A stretch of 64,000 nt of DNA from Denitromonas ohlonensis (GCF_007625205.1 NZ_VMNI01000012.1:93427-157426), one strand, 5' to 3'. Shown: positions 53,331-62,116, counted from the first letter of the stretch. Program-made: numbers and translations. The notes: generated by a model not told the origin, from the letters alone.

Positions 53331-54257
53331 ATGAAGCCTTTTGCCATTGCCGGCATCCAGATGAATGTCTCGGCCATCGAGTCAAACGTCGAGCGCATGA
53401 AGCTCAAGCTCGACATCACCATGAATCTGTACCCGTGGGTGCAGATGGTGATGTTCAGCGAGCTGTGCGCCTTTGGCCCGCTGACCTATGCCGCGCGCGA
53501 GTTTCCGTGCGACTTCGAAGCCGAAATGCAGGAAATGGCCCGCAAGTACGGCATCTGGCTGCTGCCGGGGTCGATCTTTGAGAAGAGCGGCGACAAGATC
53601 TACAACACCGCCTCGGTCATCAACCCGCAGGGCGAGGTCGTCGCGCGCTACCGCAAGATGTTCCCCTTCTACCCGTATGAAGAGGGCGTGACGCCGGGGC
53701 TGGAATACTGTGTGTTCGATGTGCCGGACGTGGGCCGTTTCGGCGTGTCGATCTGCTACGACATGTGGTTCCCCGAGACCATCCGCACGCTGGCGGTGAT
53801 GGGCGCCGAGGTCATCCTCCACCCCACGCTGACCGGCACCATCGACCGCGACAACGAGCTGGCCATCGCGCAGGCCATGAGCACGATCAACCAGTGCTAC
53901 CTGTTCGATGTGAACGGCCTCGACGCCGGCGGCAGCGGCCGCTCGATCATCACCGGGCCGGATGGCCGGGTGCAGTATCAGGCGCAGAACAACGAAGAGA
54001 TCATCCCGATCGAGCTGGACATCGACCGCGTGCGCCGCAGCCGCGAGCTGGGCACGCTGCGCCTCGGCCAGCCGCTCAAGAGCTTCCGCGACCACATGGG
54101 CGACTTCAGCATCTACTGGCGCGACCAGACCCACCCCTATCTCGACTCACTCGGCCCGCTGATCAAGCCGGGGCGCATGGACCGCATCGCCGAGCTCAAG
54201 CGAATCGAAGGCGGCATGTACCCGCACCCGCTGCCGAAACCGCCCGCCACGCAGTGA
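53331..54257 (+). CDS. Nitrilase-superfamily carbon-nitrogen hydrolase
   Basis: This 308-residue enzyme has the Glu-Lys-Cys triad: E at about 44 (MFSELCAFG), K at about 109 (ARYRKMFPF) and C at about 142 (SICYDMWFPET). It hydrolyses a C-N bond (aliphatic amide, carbamoyl or nitrile). The length and the motif FPFYPYEEGVTPGLEYCVFD fit the aliphatic-amidase or formamidase-like branch; I cannot specify a substrate. A CAGGAGAG site precedes the ATG. It stands alone between the hypothetical gene and a diguanylate cyclase gene. Confidence 0.9.
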   Translation: MKPFAIAGIQMNVSAIESNVERMKLKLDITMNLYPWVQMVMFSELCAFGPLTYAAREFPCDFEAEMQEMARKYGIWLLPGSIFEKSGDKIYNTASVINPQGEVVARYRKMFPFYPYEEGVTPGLEYCVFDVPDVGRFGVSICYDMWFPETIRTLAVMGAEVILHPTLTGTIDRDNELAIAQAMSTINQCYLFDVNGLDAGGSGRSIITGPDGRVQYQAQNNEEIIPIELDIDRVRRSRELGTLRLGQPLKSFRDHMGDFSIYWRDQTHPYLDSLGPLIKPGRMDRIAELKRIEGGMYPHPLPKPPATQ

Positions 54258-54305
54258 GGCGACACCAGCGAACGCCCGCCGACGCATCGTGCCGCGATCG
54301 CTGGC

Positions 54306-55775
54306 CTATGCCTCGGGCGCCACGCAGACGCGGTTCCGGCCTGCGTTCTTGGCCTGGTAGAGCGCGGCGTCGGCGCGGCTGACCGCCTGCTCGGTCGTCT
54401 CTCCGGCATGGTACGCGGCAACGCCGATGCTGATCGTGACCGGAATCGCCTGGCCATTGACGGCAAAGGCTTCCTCACCGATGCCCCGGCGCAGGCTCTC
54501 GGCGATCCGCAGAGCTTCGCTCAGGTCGCAGTGGCGCAGCAGGATAAGCAACTCCTCGCCACCCCAGCGCACCACCAGGTCGGATTCGCGCAGGGCGTCG
54601 AGCAGCCGTTTGGCGATGCCGGCCAGCACCTCGTCGCCGGCCATGTGGCCATGGCGATCGTTGATTTGCTTGAAAAAGTCGATATCGGCGAGCAGGAAGG
54701 CCATGGGCTGCGGATCGCGCTTGTGGTCGGCCAGCAGCTTCTTCATCAGCATGGTGAAGGCGTTGCGATTGAGCAGGCCGGTCAGCTTGTCGATGGTCGC
54801 CATCTCCTCGATGCGATGCTGGTAGTTCCTCAGCGCCACGTGGGCGAGGCTGATCACGACCGCCGTGATCAGCAGGCTGATCAGGATATTGATCCACAGC
54901 GTTCTCTGGATGCCGTCCAGCGCGGCATCCTGGCCCTGCTCGACGAACAGGTACCACTTCAGCTCCGGCAGGTAGTTCACCTGCAGGATCTGCGTGTTGC
55001 CGTCGGCGTCCGCATACTGGTAGGAGCCGCTCTCTGCGGCCAGGATGTGCTCTAGCTGCGGCCCGATGCCGGCGCCGTCGTGCAGATCGACGTTCAGCGC
55101 CTTGGTGCTGTTGCCCACCAGCACCACCTTGCCGGCCTTATTGACGAAGTAGATCTTGCGATTGAAGCGTTGCTGATGCTCGGTAACCAGCCGGCGCACG
55201 GCGTCTACCGTCAGGCCGATGCCGGTGGCGCCGATGTAGTTGCCGTCGAAATCGTAGACCCGGTAGTTGATGAAGATGGTCAGCGCATCCTGATTGGCCA
55301 GGTCGGGGTCGACGTTGATCTCGTAGTCTTCCGTCAGGGCGCGGGTGCGGTAATACCAGGCGTCGCGCGGCTCGTCGGGCGATATCTGCTTGAGAACGCC
55401 GTCGCCGGTGTAATAGATCCCGCTGCGTTCCGACACGAAGAAGCTCGCGAAAGCCCCGTAGCGCTGCCTGACCTCCCGCAGATAGTGCGTCATCTCCTCG
55501 ACATCGGCCTCGCCCTGCAAGACCCAGCGACGCAGGAAGGTGTCGTGCGCCATGGTCGAGGAAATGAGCACCGGCCGCACCAGGTCCTTCTGGATCTCGG
55601 AGTAGATGTTGCTGGAGGTCAGCGGCAGGCTCTGCTCGACGATGGCCTCAAGAATGGAGCGCTTGGAGACTTCATAGCTGATGAACGAGGTCACCAGAAA
55701 ACCGACGGTGAGCAGGAGCCCCAGGATCAGCAGCAGTCGGCTGTGGTTGAAGAGACGATGACGGTAGGGGGGCAT
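54306..55775 (-). CDS. Membrane diguanylate cyclase with double-Cache sensor
   Basis: This 489-residue protein has two membrane helices (about 12-33 and 290-315) around a periplasmic dCache sensor (RQRYGAFASFFVSERSGIYY, then YIGATGIGLTVDAVRRLVTEHQQRF). A cytoplasmic GGDEF domain follows, with the active motif GGEEL at 405-409. The RxxD I-site RESD lies five residues before it (396-399), so feedback inhibition by c-di-GMP is expected. It makes c-di-GMP, which could feed the PelD receptor encoded at the left end of the window. Confidence 0.93.
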   Translation of the reverse strand: MPPYRHRLFNHSRLLLILGLLLTVGFLVTSFISYEVSKRSILEAIVEQSLPLTSSNIYSEIQKDLVRPVLISSTMAHDTFLRRWVLQGEADVEEMTHYLREVRQRYGAFASFFVSERSGIYYTGDGVLKQISPDEPRDAWYYRTRALTEDYEINVDPDLANQDALTIFINYRVYDFDGNYIGATGIGLTVDAVRRLVTEHQQRFNRKIYFVNKAGKVVLVGNSTKALNVDLHDGAGIGPQLEHILAAESGSYQYADADGNTQILQVNYLPELKWYLFVEQGQDAALDGIQRTLWINILISLLITAVVISLAHVALRNYQHRIEEMATIDKLTGLLNRNAFTMLMKKLLADHKRDPQPMAFLLADIDFFKQINDRHGHMAGDEVLAGIAKRLLDALRESDLVVRWGGEELLILLRHCDLSEALRIAESLRRGIGEEAFAVNGQAIPVTISIGVAAYHAGETTEQAVSRADAALYQAKNAGRNRVCVAPEA

Positions 55776-55920
55776 GGCCGGACCACAACGGAGGGTAGGG
55801 CATCATACTATGCAGCGCCGCGACGCCACGCAGGCATGCGTCACGCGCGGCCGTCAGGGCAGGCGCTGGCACCGACAGGCCGCTCGACGCCCTTGCGCCC
55901 GAGCGGCCGGATGGCGGACG

Positions 55921-56625
55921 ATGCCATCCATGCGACATCTGCCCCGCCTGCTCGCCGCACTGTGGCTCACCGCCTGCACCACGCCCGCCCCGCCCCCGCC
56001 GGCCGACACCCGCGCCGCGGAGACGCCACTGACCGAACCCGCACCCGACGCGGTGCGCTACCAGGTGGCGAGCGCGCGCTCGGACGTGCGCTTTGTGGTC
56101 TACCGGGCCGGGCGACTGGCGGCGCTGGGGCACAACCATGTGATCGTGGCGCGGCAAATCGACGGCGAGATCGCGCTGACGCCTGATCTAACCCGCACGC
56201 AGTTTTCACTGCGCCTGCCGGTGGCGTCTTTCGAGGTCGACCCGCCCGGCGCACGTCGCGACGAAGGCGAGGGCTTCGCGGTGCTGCCCTCTGCCGATGC
56301 CATCGCCGGCACCCGCCGCAACATGCTCGGCGCGCGGGTGCTTGATGCGGAACACCACCCCGAGGTCGCGATCGACGCGGTGAGCGTCCGCGGCGCCCTG
56401 CCCACGCCAACGGTCACGGTGCGCCTCACCCTGCGCGGCGTGGCGCGCGATGTGGACGTGCCGGTGACGGTGGCGCAGAACGGCAACACGTTAACCGCCA
56501 AGGCCAGTTTCGATATCCGTCAGCGTGACTTCGGTATCACCCCGATGTCGGTCTTCGGCGGCGCATTGCAGGTGGCCGATGCGGTCACGGTGCGCATGCG
56601 CGTCGTCGCAACACGCCTGCCGTAG
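55921..56625 (+). CDS. YceI-family lipoprotein
   Basis: The protein has about 234 residues: a lipoprotein signal (LPRLLAALWLTAC, lipobox Cys at residue 19), a proline-rich linker (TTPAPPPPADTRA) and a YceI-like beta-barrel (about 50-234) that binds isoprenoid-type lipids. It shows ARSDVRFVVYRAGRLAALGHNHV and ASFDIRQRDFGITPMSVFGG. The start is ATG 55921 or 55930. The TAG stop lies inside the left arm of a REP-like hairpin. It converges with pqqE, whose TAG stop lies in the other arm. Confidence 0.88.
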   Translation: MPSMRHLPRLLAALWLTACTTPAPPPPADTRAAETPLTEPAPDAVRYQVASARSDVRFVVYRAGRLAALGHNHVIVARQIDGEIALTPDLTRTQFSLRLPVASFEVDPPGARRDEGEGFAVLPSADAIAGTRRNMLGARVLDAEHHPEVAIDAVSVRGALPTPTVTVRLTLRGVARDVDVPVTVAQNGNTLTAKASFDIRQRDFGITPMSVFGGALQVADAVTVRMRVVATRLP

Positions 56626-56670
56626 GGCGGATAAGCCGCAGGCGGATGCGCTGCGCTTATCCGCCCTACG
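56622..56670. repeat. GTAGGG-headed hairpin pair, type 1, holding two stop codons
   Basis: GTAGGGCGGATAAGC and its inverted copy GCTTATCCGCCCTAC face each other. The TAG in each head is the stop codon of a gene: the YceI gene (56623-56625, plus) and pqqE (56666-56668, minus). Folding as one long stem would place both stops at its base. Confidence 0.9.
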
Positions 56671-57793
56671 GTGCGATCTGCCGCGAGGCTTTCGGGTCGC
56701 GGAAAACCAGCGGCGCAGTGGTCACGGCGCCCGGCTGCTGGGCGCGGGCGACGGCGTCGAGCACCACCTGATGCGCCGGCGATTTGTCGCACACGGGGTC
56801 GGGCGCGGCGGCGTCACCGGCCAGCATGAAGGCCTGGCAGCGGCAGCCGCCGAGGTCTTTTTCCTTGTCCGGGCAGGTCTTGCAGGTATCGCTCATCCAG
56901 CCATCGCCGCGATAGCGGTTGAAGCCTTCCGAGTCATACCAGATCTCGCCCACGCTCATCTCGCGCACGTTCGGAAACGCCAGCCCCGGCAGCATCTTGG
57001 CGGTGTGGCAAGGCAACGCGGTGCCGTCGGGGGTGACGGTGAGAAAGACATTGCCCCAGCCGTTCATGCATTTTTTGGGGCGGGTTTCGTAGTAGTCCGG
57101 CACCACGAAGAAGATGCGGAGCTTGTCGCCAAGCTTGGCGCGGTATTCATTAGTGATGCGTTCGGCGCGCTCTAGCTGTTCGCGCGAGGGCAGCAGCTGG
57201 TCGCGGTTGAGCAGCGCCCACGAGTAATACTGGTTGTTGGCCAGCTCCAGATACTCGGCGCCGAGCGCCACCGCCATCTCGATGATCTCGCCGATGTGGT
57301 CGATGTTGAGCCGGTGGATGACGCAATTCATCACCATCGGCCAGCCGTTGGCCTTGATGGTGTGCGCCACTTTCTGTTTGAGATCGAAGGTGCGCGTGTG
57401 CGACAGAAAGTCGTTCAGCTCTTTTGTGGTGTCCTGAAACGAGAGCTGGATGTGGTCGAGCCCGGCGCGCTTGAGCGCCTCGGCGCGGTCTTCGGTGAGG
57501 CCGACGCCGGAGGTGAGCAGATTGGTGTAGTAGCCGAGGCGATGCGCTTCGGCCACCAGCACTTCGAGGTCGTCGCGCACCAGCGGCTCGCCGCCCGAAA
57601 AGCCGCACTGCACGCTGCCCAGCGCGCGCGCTTCGTTCAGCACGCGCAGCCAGGCTTCGGTGTCGAGTTCGTCTTCAGCGCTGGTGCGCGCGAAGTCCAC
57701 CGGGTTGTAGCAAAAGGCGCAGTGCAGCGGGCAGCGGTAGGTGAGCTCGGCGAGCAGCCACAGCGGCGGGCCGGGGCGGTCGGTGGCGGTCAT
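56666..57793 (-). CDS. pqqE: PqqE, radical SAM enzyme of PQQ synthesis
   Basis: This 375-residue enzyme links Glu and Tyr of the PqqA peptide. The radical SAM cluster motif is C21-x3-C25-x2-C28 (CPLHCAFC). The SAM-binding region is CGFSGGEPLVRDD, and the C-terminal SPASM/Twitch region has CPDKEKDLGGCRCQAF. It acts with PqqD as chaperone. A GGAGGA site precedes the ATG, needed because a hairpin element separates it from pqqD (118-base gap). The TAG stop is supplied by a REP element. Confidence 0.97.
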   Translation of the reverse strand: MTATDRPGPPLWLLAELTYRCPLHCAFCYNPVDFARTSAEDELDTEAWLRVLNEARALGSVQCGFSGGEPLVRDDLEVLVAEAHRLGYYTNLLTSGVGLTEDRAEALKRAGLDHIQLSFQDTTKELNDFLSHTRTFDLKQKVAHTIKANGWPMVMNCVIHRLNIDHIGEIIEMAVALGAEYLELANNQYYSWALLNRDQLLPSREQLERAERITNEYRAKLGDKLRIFFVVPDYYETRPKKCMNGWGNVFLTVTPDGTALPCHTAKMLPGLAFPNVREMSVGEIWYDSEGFNRYRGDGWMSDTCKTCPDKEKDLGGCRCQAFMLAGDAAAPDPVCDKSPAHQVVLDAVARAQQPGAVTTAPLVFRDPKASRQIAP

Positions 57794-57816
57794 GGTGTCG
57801 TCCTCCCTCGAGAGGC

Positions 57817-57886
57817 GGCGGATGCGCTGCGCTTATCCGCCCTACCCAATCGCCGCCGTAGGGCGGATAAGCGCAGCGCATCCGCC
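57817..57886. repeat. GTAGGG-headed hairpin pair, type 1, within the pqq operon
   Basis: The inverted unit GGCGGATGCGCTGCGCTTAT... (57817-57845) is followed 12 bases later by its direct complement (57858-57886). The pair lies in the only large gap of the operon, between pqqD and pqqE. Confidence 0.9.
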
Positions 57887-57911
57887 ATCCCCCGGTCGAT
57901 TCGCGCAAGCA

Positions 57912-58172
57912 TCACGCCACCCACTGCTGCTGTCGCGCCATATCGAGAAAGGCGCGTACGTCGGGCTCCAGCCCGGTGGCGTCAAACGCAGTTTCGAGAT
58001 CGGCGACCAGCGCCGGCACGTCGCGGCTGCCGTCGCAGCGCTTGAGGATCTCGGCCGCGCTGGCGTTGAGCTTGACCATGCCCTCAGGGTAGAGCAGCAC
58101 CCAGGCCTGCTGAGCGTCCTCCCACTGCATGCGGAAGTGGCTGGACAGACGGGGGTTGGCGTCGGCGTTCAT
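57912..58172 (-). CDS. pqqD: PqqD, peptide chaperone of PQQ synthesis
   Basis: This 86-residue winged-helix protein binds the PqqA peptide and presents it to PqqE. Family features are [40 protein letters not shown] and VPALVADLE. The ATG overlaps the pqqC stop (ATGA). The C-terminus ends after [10 protein letters not shown]. Length is slightly below the typical 90-95 residues. Confidence 0.95.
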   Translation of the reverse strand: MNADANPRLSSHFRMQWEDAQQAWVLLYPEGMVKLNASAAEILKRCDGSRDVPALVADLETAFDATGLEPDVRAFLDMARQQQWVA

Positions 58173-58942
58173 GCTTTCGGCCCCTGGATCTCGATCTCGC
58201 AGCTTTGCAGCATGATCGCGTCAGCCAGCGACCACAGCACATCGAGCTTGAACTGCAGGATGTCGAGCGCGCGTTGCTGCAGGGCGCGGTTCTGGCCGAA
58301 GTAGTCGAGCGTGAAACGCAGGCCGTGGGCCACGTCGCGACGCGCCTGGGTGAGCCGGTTGCGAAAATACTGCAGACCCTCGGTTTCGATCCACGGATAC
58401 TTCTCCGGCCAGGTGTCGAGGCGCTGCTGGTGAATGTGCGGCGCGAACAGCTCGGTGAGGCTGGAGGCCACGGCGTCCTGCCAGGGGCGCTGACGAGCGA
58501 ACGTCACATAGGCATCGACCGCGAAGCGCGCCGCCGGCGACACCAGCCGCTCGGACACCACGTCGTCACGACTCAGGCCCACCGCCTCGCCGAGGCGAAT
58601 CCACGCCTCGATGCCGCCATCGTCCTGCACGCCGCCGATGGCATAACCGTCATGATCGAGAATGCGCTGGATCCACTCGCGGCGGATGTCGCGGTCAGGG
58701 CAGTTGGCGAGGATGTTGGCGTCCTTGACCGGGATCGCCACCTGATACAGATAGCGGTTGGCCACCCAGCGCTGCAGCTGCGCCTGAGTCAGCTTGCCCT
58801 CGGCCATCATCACGTGGAAGGGGTGGTAGATGTGGTAGCTGGTGCCCTTCTCGCGCAGCCGGGCTTCGAAATCCTGCGTACTCCACGGTGCTTCGCCAGC
58901 GATGGCGGCCAGGTGCGGCGTGGGGATGTCGTCGTGTTTCAT
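58169..58942 (-). CDS. pqqC: PqqC, pyrroloquinoline quinone synthase
   Basis: This 257-residue cofactorless oxidase closes the ring and carries out the eight-electron oxidation to PQQ. It has [56 protein letters not shown] and [19 protein letters not shown] of the PqqC fold. The ATG at 58942 overlaps the stop of the Sel1-repeat gene. It is next to pqqD with a 4-base overlap. Confidence 0.97.
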   Translation of the reverse strand: MKHDDIPTPHLAAIAGEAPWSTQDFEARLREKGTSYHIYHPFHVMMAEGKLTQAQLQRWVANRYLYQVAIPVKDANILANCPDRDIRREWIQRILDHDGYAIGGVQDDGGIEAWIRLGEAVGLSRDDVVSERLVSPAARFAVDAYVTFARQRPWQDAVASSLTELFAPHIHQQRLDTWPEKYPWIETEGLQYFRNRLTQARRDVAHGLRFTLDYFGQNRALQQRALDILQFKLDVLWSLADAIMLQSCEIEIQGPKA

Positions 58943-59763
58943 CGGGGCGTCTCCTCGAGAGTCGGGGCGGTGTCGCGCTCGTGTTGCAGGGACACGGCCT
59001 CGGGGTAGCCCGCCGCCACCGCCTTGGCCAGCCAAGCATCGGCGGCGGCCAGGTCCTGCGCGCGGCCAACGCCGGTACGCAGCATCACGGACAGGGCAAA
59101 CTGTGCCTCGGCCTCGCCGCCGCGCGCGGCGGATTCGAACAGATCGGCTGCCCGTGCCAGGTCGCGGGGCACACCACGGCCCGCCTCATACAGCCAGGCC
59201 AGCCGGGTGCGGGCGCGCAGATCACCCGTATCTGACAAACGTGCATAGTGCTGCGCCGCCGTCGCCGCTTCGCCGGTTGATTCAAGCCGGCGCGCTGCCA
59301 GATAGGGGTCATCCGGCACACCGCGACGCAACGCCGCCAGTTGCGCGGCTGCGCCATCGTCGCCCAGCGCGGCGGCGCGAGCCAGCCAGTGTTCGGCACG
59401 GGCCGGGTCGGCGGCAACGAGGCGCCCTTCCAGATAGAGTTGGGCGAGCCGGTACTGCGCTTTGCTTGAGCCGCCCTCGGCGCCGCGGGTGTAGCACATC
59501 AGGGCGCGCACCGCATCTTGCGCCTCACCCAATCCGTCTTCGGCCAGCAAGCCAAGGTTGAACCACGCCTCGGCCACCCCGCGCTCCGCCAGCGCCGTCC
59601 AGATCTGCCGCGCCTCGGCATAGTGGGCCATCTTGAACTCGGCATAGCCCTTGTAGAGGCCCGTGCTCGGTCTGCTGACGATGTCGGCCAGCGTGTCTTC
59701 ATCGAGCACGGCCGCCGCAGGCGCGCAGGCCAGCGCGAGGCTCAGCGCGGCGGCGCTTCTCAC
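58939..59763 (-). CDS. Secreted Sel1-repeat protein inserted in the pqq operon
   Basis: This 274-residue protein has a signal peptide ([15 protein letters not shown]) and then five or six Sel1-like helical repeats: [50 protein letters not shown] and [16 protein letters not shown]. Sel1 repeats mediate protein contacts. A GTG start at 59763 overlaps the pqqB stop (GTGA) and its TGA overlaps the pqqC ATG, so it is translationally locked into the operon. It is not a known PQQ enzyme. A role in delivering PQQ or assembling a quinoprotein in the periplasm is speculation. Confidence 0.88.
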   Translation of the reverse strand: MRSAAALSLALACAPAAAVLDEDTLADIVSRPSTGLYKGYAEFKMAHYAEARQIWTALAERGVAEAWFNLGLLAEDGLGEAQDAVRALMCYTRGAEGGSSKAQYRLAQLYLEGRLVAADPARAEHWLARAAALGDDGAAAQLAALRRGVPDDPYLAARRLESTGEAATAAQHYARLSDTGDLRARTRLAWLYEAGRGVPRDLARAADLFESAARGGEAEAQFALSVMLRTGVGRAQDLAAADAWLAKAVAAGYPEAVSLQHERDTAPTLEETPR

Positions 59764-60674
59764 AGCGCGATCTCCATCCCGTCGAAAGCCACCTCGATGC
59801 CGTGACGCGCCAGCTCGGCGCGCTCGGCGCTGTCTTCATTGAGGATGGGGTTGGTGTTGTTGATGTGGATGAGAATCTTGCGCGTGCTCGCCGGCAGTCG
59901 GTCGAGCCATTCGAGCATGCCGTCCGGGCCGGACTGCGGCATGTGGCCCATGGCGCGCGAGGTCTTGGCCGAGGCGCCGAGGCGGATCATCTCGTCGTCG
60001 GTCCACAAGGTGCCGTCCACCAGCACCACGTCAGCGGCCTGCATGGCAGCCCACACCGCGTCTTCCATCTCGCCCAGGCCGGGCGCGTAAAACAGCCGGC
60101 GGCCGCTGCGGGTGTCGGTGATGGTCACGCCGATGTTGTCGCCCGGTTCGGGGCGGTCGCGCCGCGGCGAATAAGGCGGCGCGTTGCTGGTTAGCGGCAG
60201 CGCGCTAAAGCGCAGGCCGGTGATGGCGTCGATTACGAAGTCCTGCCCGAGGGCGATCTCGTGCCAGTCGATGCCGCAATAGTGTTCGAGCACGCCAAAC
60301 AGCGGGTTGCCGGCGCTGAGGTCGTCGCGCACCGGGCGGGTGCACCACAGCGCATGCGGCTGGCGGTGTTCGCGCAGCATGTAGAGGCCGGTGGTGTGGT
60401 CGATCTGCGCGTCGATCAGCACGATGGCGGCAATGCCGGTGTCGCGTAGCGCCCGCCCCGGTTGCAGCACCGGGCAGCGCTGGATCTGCGTGAGGATGTC
60501 GGGCGAGGCGTTGAACAGCGCCCAGTGTTCGTCATCGCCGCTGACGATGATCGACGATTGCGTGCGCGCCGTGGCGCGGATGCTGCCGCTGCGCAGGCCC
60601 GCACAATTGGGGCAGTTGCAGTTCCACTGCGGAAAGCCACCGCCAGCGCCGGCGCCGAGAACGCGTAGTTTCAT
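59760..60674 (-). CDS. pqqB: PqqB, MBL-fold protein of PQQ synthesis
   Basis: This 304-residue protein belongs to the metallo-beta-lactamase superfamily and oxidises the tyrosine of the intermediate. It starts MKLRVLGAGAGGGFPQWNCNC and has CPNCAGLRSG, IDHTTGLYMLREH, and the C-terminal HINNTNPILNEDSAERAEL, all PqqB signatures. It lies 48 bases after pqqA. The stop overlaps the Sel1 gene start (GTGA). Cytoplasmic. Confidence 0.97.
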   Translation of the reverse strand: MKLRVLGAGAGGGFPQWNCNCPNCAGLRSGSIRATARTQSSIIVSGDDEHWALFNASPDILTQIQRCPVLQPGRALRDTGIAAIVLIDAQIDHTTGLYMLREHRQPHALWCTRPVRDDLSAGNPLFGVLEHYCGIDWHEIALGQDFVIDAITGLRFSALPLTSNAPPYSPRRDRPEPGDNIGVTITDTRSGRRLFYAPGLGEMEDAVWAAMQAADVVLVDGTLWTDDEMIRLGASAKTSRAMGHMPQSGPDGMLEWLDRLPASTRKILIHINNTNPILNEDSAERAELARHGIEVAFDGMEIAL

Positions 60675-60722
60675 GATCGTTGATCAGCCGGTCCGCGAGC
60701 ATCGCCCGCGGACCTCGCCGGC

Positions 60723-60797
60723 TTAGCGCGAAGCGATGTACATGGTGATTTCAAAGCCGAAACGAAAATCGGCGGCGGTCGGGGTTTCCCATTTCAT
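60723..60797 (-). CDS. pqqA: PqqA, precursor peptide of PQQ
   Basis: This 24-residue peptide is the substrate from which PQQ is made. It carries the essential Glu and Tyr at the proper spacing (FGFEITMYIASR) and the WETP opening usual for PqqA. GGAGAG lies 5 bases before the ATG. It is the first gene of the operon, 48 bases ahead of pqqB. It is easily missed because of its size. Confidence 0.96.
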   Translation of the reverse strand: MKWETPTAADFRFGFEITMYIASR

Positions 60798-61156
60798 AGT
60801 GTCTCTCCGGTGTTTGTGGGTGGATCGCGGCGACTAAGCGCCACGTGAGCCCAGCATGCCGGCACACGGCAAGCGACACATCCGTGGAATGTGGACTCGC
60901 GCCTACAGATTTTCATGAGGCCCGCCGCTCACACCGATGGCAGGTTGAAACCCGCCCTACGCAGCAGCGGCATCGCCCCGCAGGACCGGATTCATCCGGC
61001 CAATCATCCCGACCGTGCGTGGCGACCCTTCCTCGTAGGGCCGGATTCATCCGGCCAGCGACGGTCGAAGCTGGGTCACCGTGCCAAGACGCCAGCCCTT
61101 GGCGGGATCAATCCCGACCCACGCCAGTGCAGACAATCCCGCCACCACGCACTAGC
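60798..61156. other. Gene-free stretch with a cluster of REP-like hairpins
   Basis: These 359 bases between pqqA (minus) and the proline iminopeptidase gene (plus) hold the pqq promoter side and at least three GTAGGG-type hairpins: a type 2 partial (60939-60961), and two type 3 copies (60981-61002 and 61033-61058, CCGGATTCATCCGG). A further small hairpin, CGGGATCAATCCCG, lies near 61103-61116. No gene is seen. Confidence 0.75.
60981..61058. repeat. Two type 3 GTAGGG-headed hairpins
   Basis: Two copies of GGACCGGATTCATCCGG or GTAGGGCCGGATTCATCCGG are 50 bases apart in the same orientation. The palindrome is CCGGAT-TC-ATCCGG. Only the second copy has the full GTAGGG head. Confidence 0.75.
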
Positions 61157-62116
61157 ATGAAGGCCATGCCTACCCCACCCGCCCCCTGGTCCGTCTTCTC
61201 GCTCGACGTCGGCGACGGCCACCAGCTGCATGTCGAACAAAGCGGTGCGTCCGATGGCCTGCCGGTGATCTGCCTGCACGGCGGGCCGGGCAGCGGCATG
61301 AGCGCCGGCCACCGGCAGTTCTTCGACGCCACGCGCTACCACATCATCCAGTTCGACCAGCGCGGCTGCGGCCGCAGCACCCCGCGCGGCGGCCTCGCCC
61401 ACAACACCACCGGGCATCTGGTCGCCGACATCGAGCGCATCCGCCAGCACCTGGGCATCGACCGCTGGCTGATATTCGGCGGCTCCTGGGGCGCCACGCT
61501 GGCGATGGCCTATGGCGCCGCCCACCGCAGCGCCTGCCTCGGCGTCATCCTGCGCGGCGTCTTCCTCGGCTCGGCCGACGACCTGCGCCGCTTCTTCGAT
61601 GACGGCCAGCCCCACGCCCCCGCCATTCACGCCCGACTCGCCGCCCTTGCGCCGCCGGGCGCGCGATCCAAGCTCGCCCATTGGCTCCCCGCCGCCCTGC
61701 TCACCGCCCGCCCCAACGAGCAAGCCGCCCTCACCACCGCCTGGATGGCCTGGGAAAACGCCCTCGACAACGGCCCCACCGCCCCCTTTACCCCACCCAC
61801 CGGCGACGCACTGGCCGCCGCCATCGACAAATACCGCGTGCAGGCGCACTACCTGCATCACCACTGCTTTGTAGAAAACGATTGGTGGCGCGACGCGGCC
61901 ACGACGCTGGCCGCGCTGCCGGTGGCGATTCTGCACGGCACGCAAGATCGCATCTGCCACCCCGACAACGCCCGCGCGGTGCACACCGCCTGCCCCGGCA
62001 GCGTGCTGCAACTGGTCGACGGCTGCGGTCACAGCCCGTTTGCGCCGGCCATGGCGGCGGCGTTACGTGAGGCGACGCGACGCTTCGACAGCGCGGATGG
62101 TTTCAAGCAAGCTTAA
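61157..62116 (+). CDS. pip: Proline iminopeptidase
   Basis: This 319-residue alpha/beta hydrolase removes N-terminal proline from peptides. Signatures are the oxyanion segment LHGGPGSGMS, the pair FDQRGCGRSTPRG, and the nucleophile motif GGSWGATLA (Ser at about 111). The family helical cap has WMAWENAL. A late HGTQDRICHP (Asp) and GCGHSPF (His) complete the triad. ATG 61157 is chosen (ATG 61166 is an alternative); the open frame extends upstream through repeats and is not coding. It is divergent from pqqA. Confidence 0.9.
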   Translation: MKAMPTPPAPWSVFSLDVGDGHQLHVEQSGASDGLPVICLHGGPGSGMSAGHRQFFDATRYHIIQFDQRGCGRSTPRGGLAHNTTGHLVADIERIRQHLGIDRWLIFGGSWGATLAMAYGAAHRSACLGVILRGVFLGSADDLRRFFDDGQPHAPAIHARLAALAPPGARSKLAHWLPAALLTARPNEQAALTTAWMAWENALDNGPTAPFTPPTGDALAAAIDKYRVQAHYLHHHCFVENDWWRDAATTLAALPVAILHGTQDRICHPDNARAVHTACPGSVLQLVDGCGHSPFAPAMAAALREATRRFDSADGFKQA

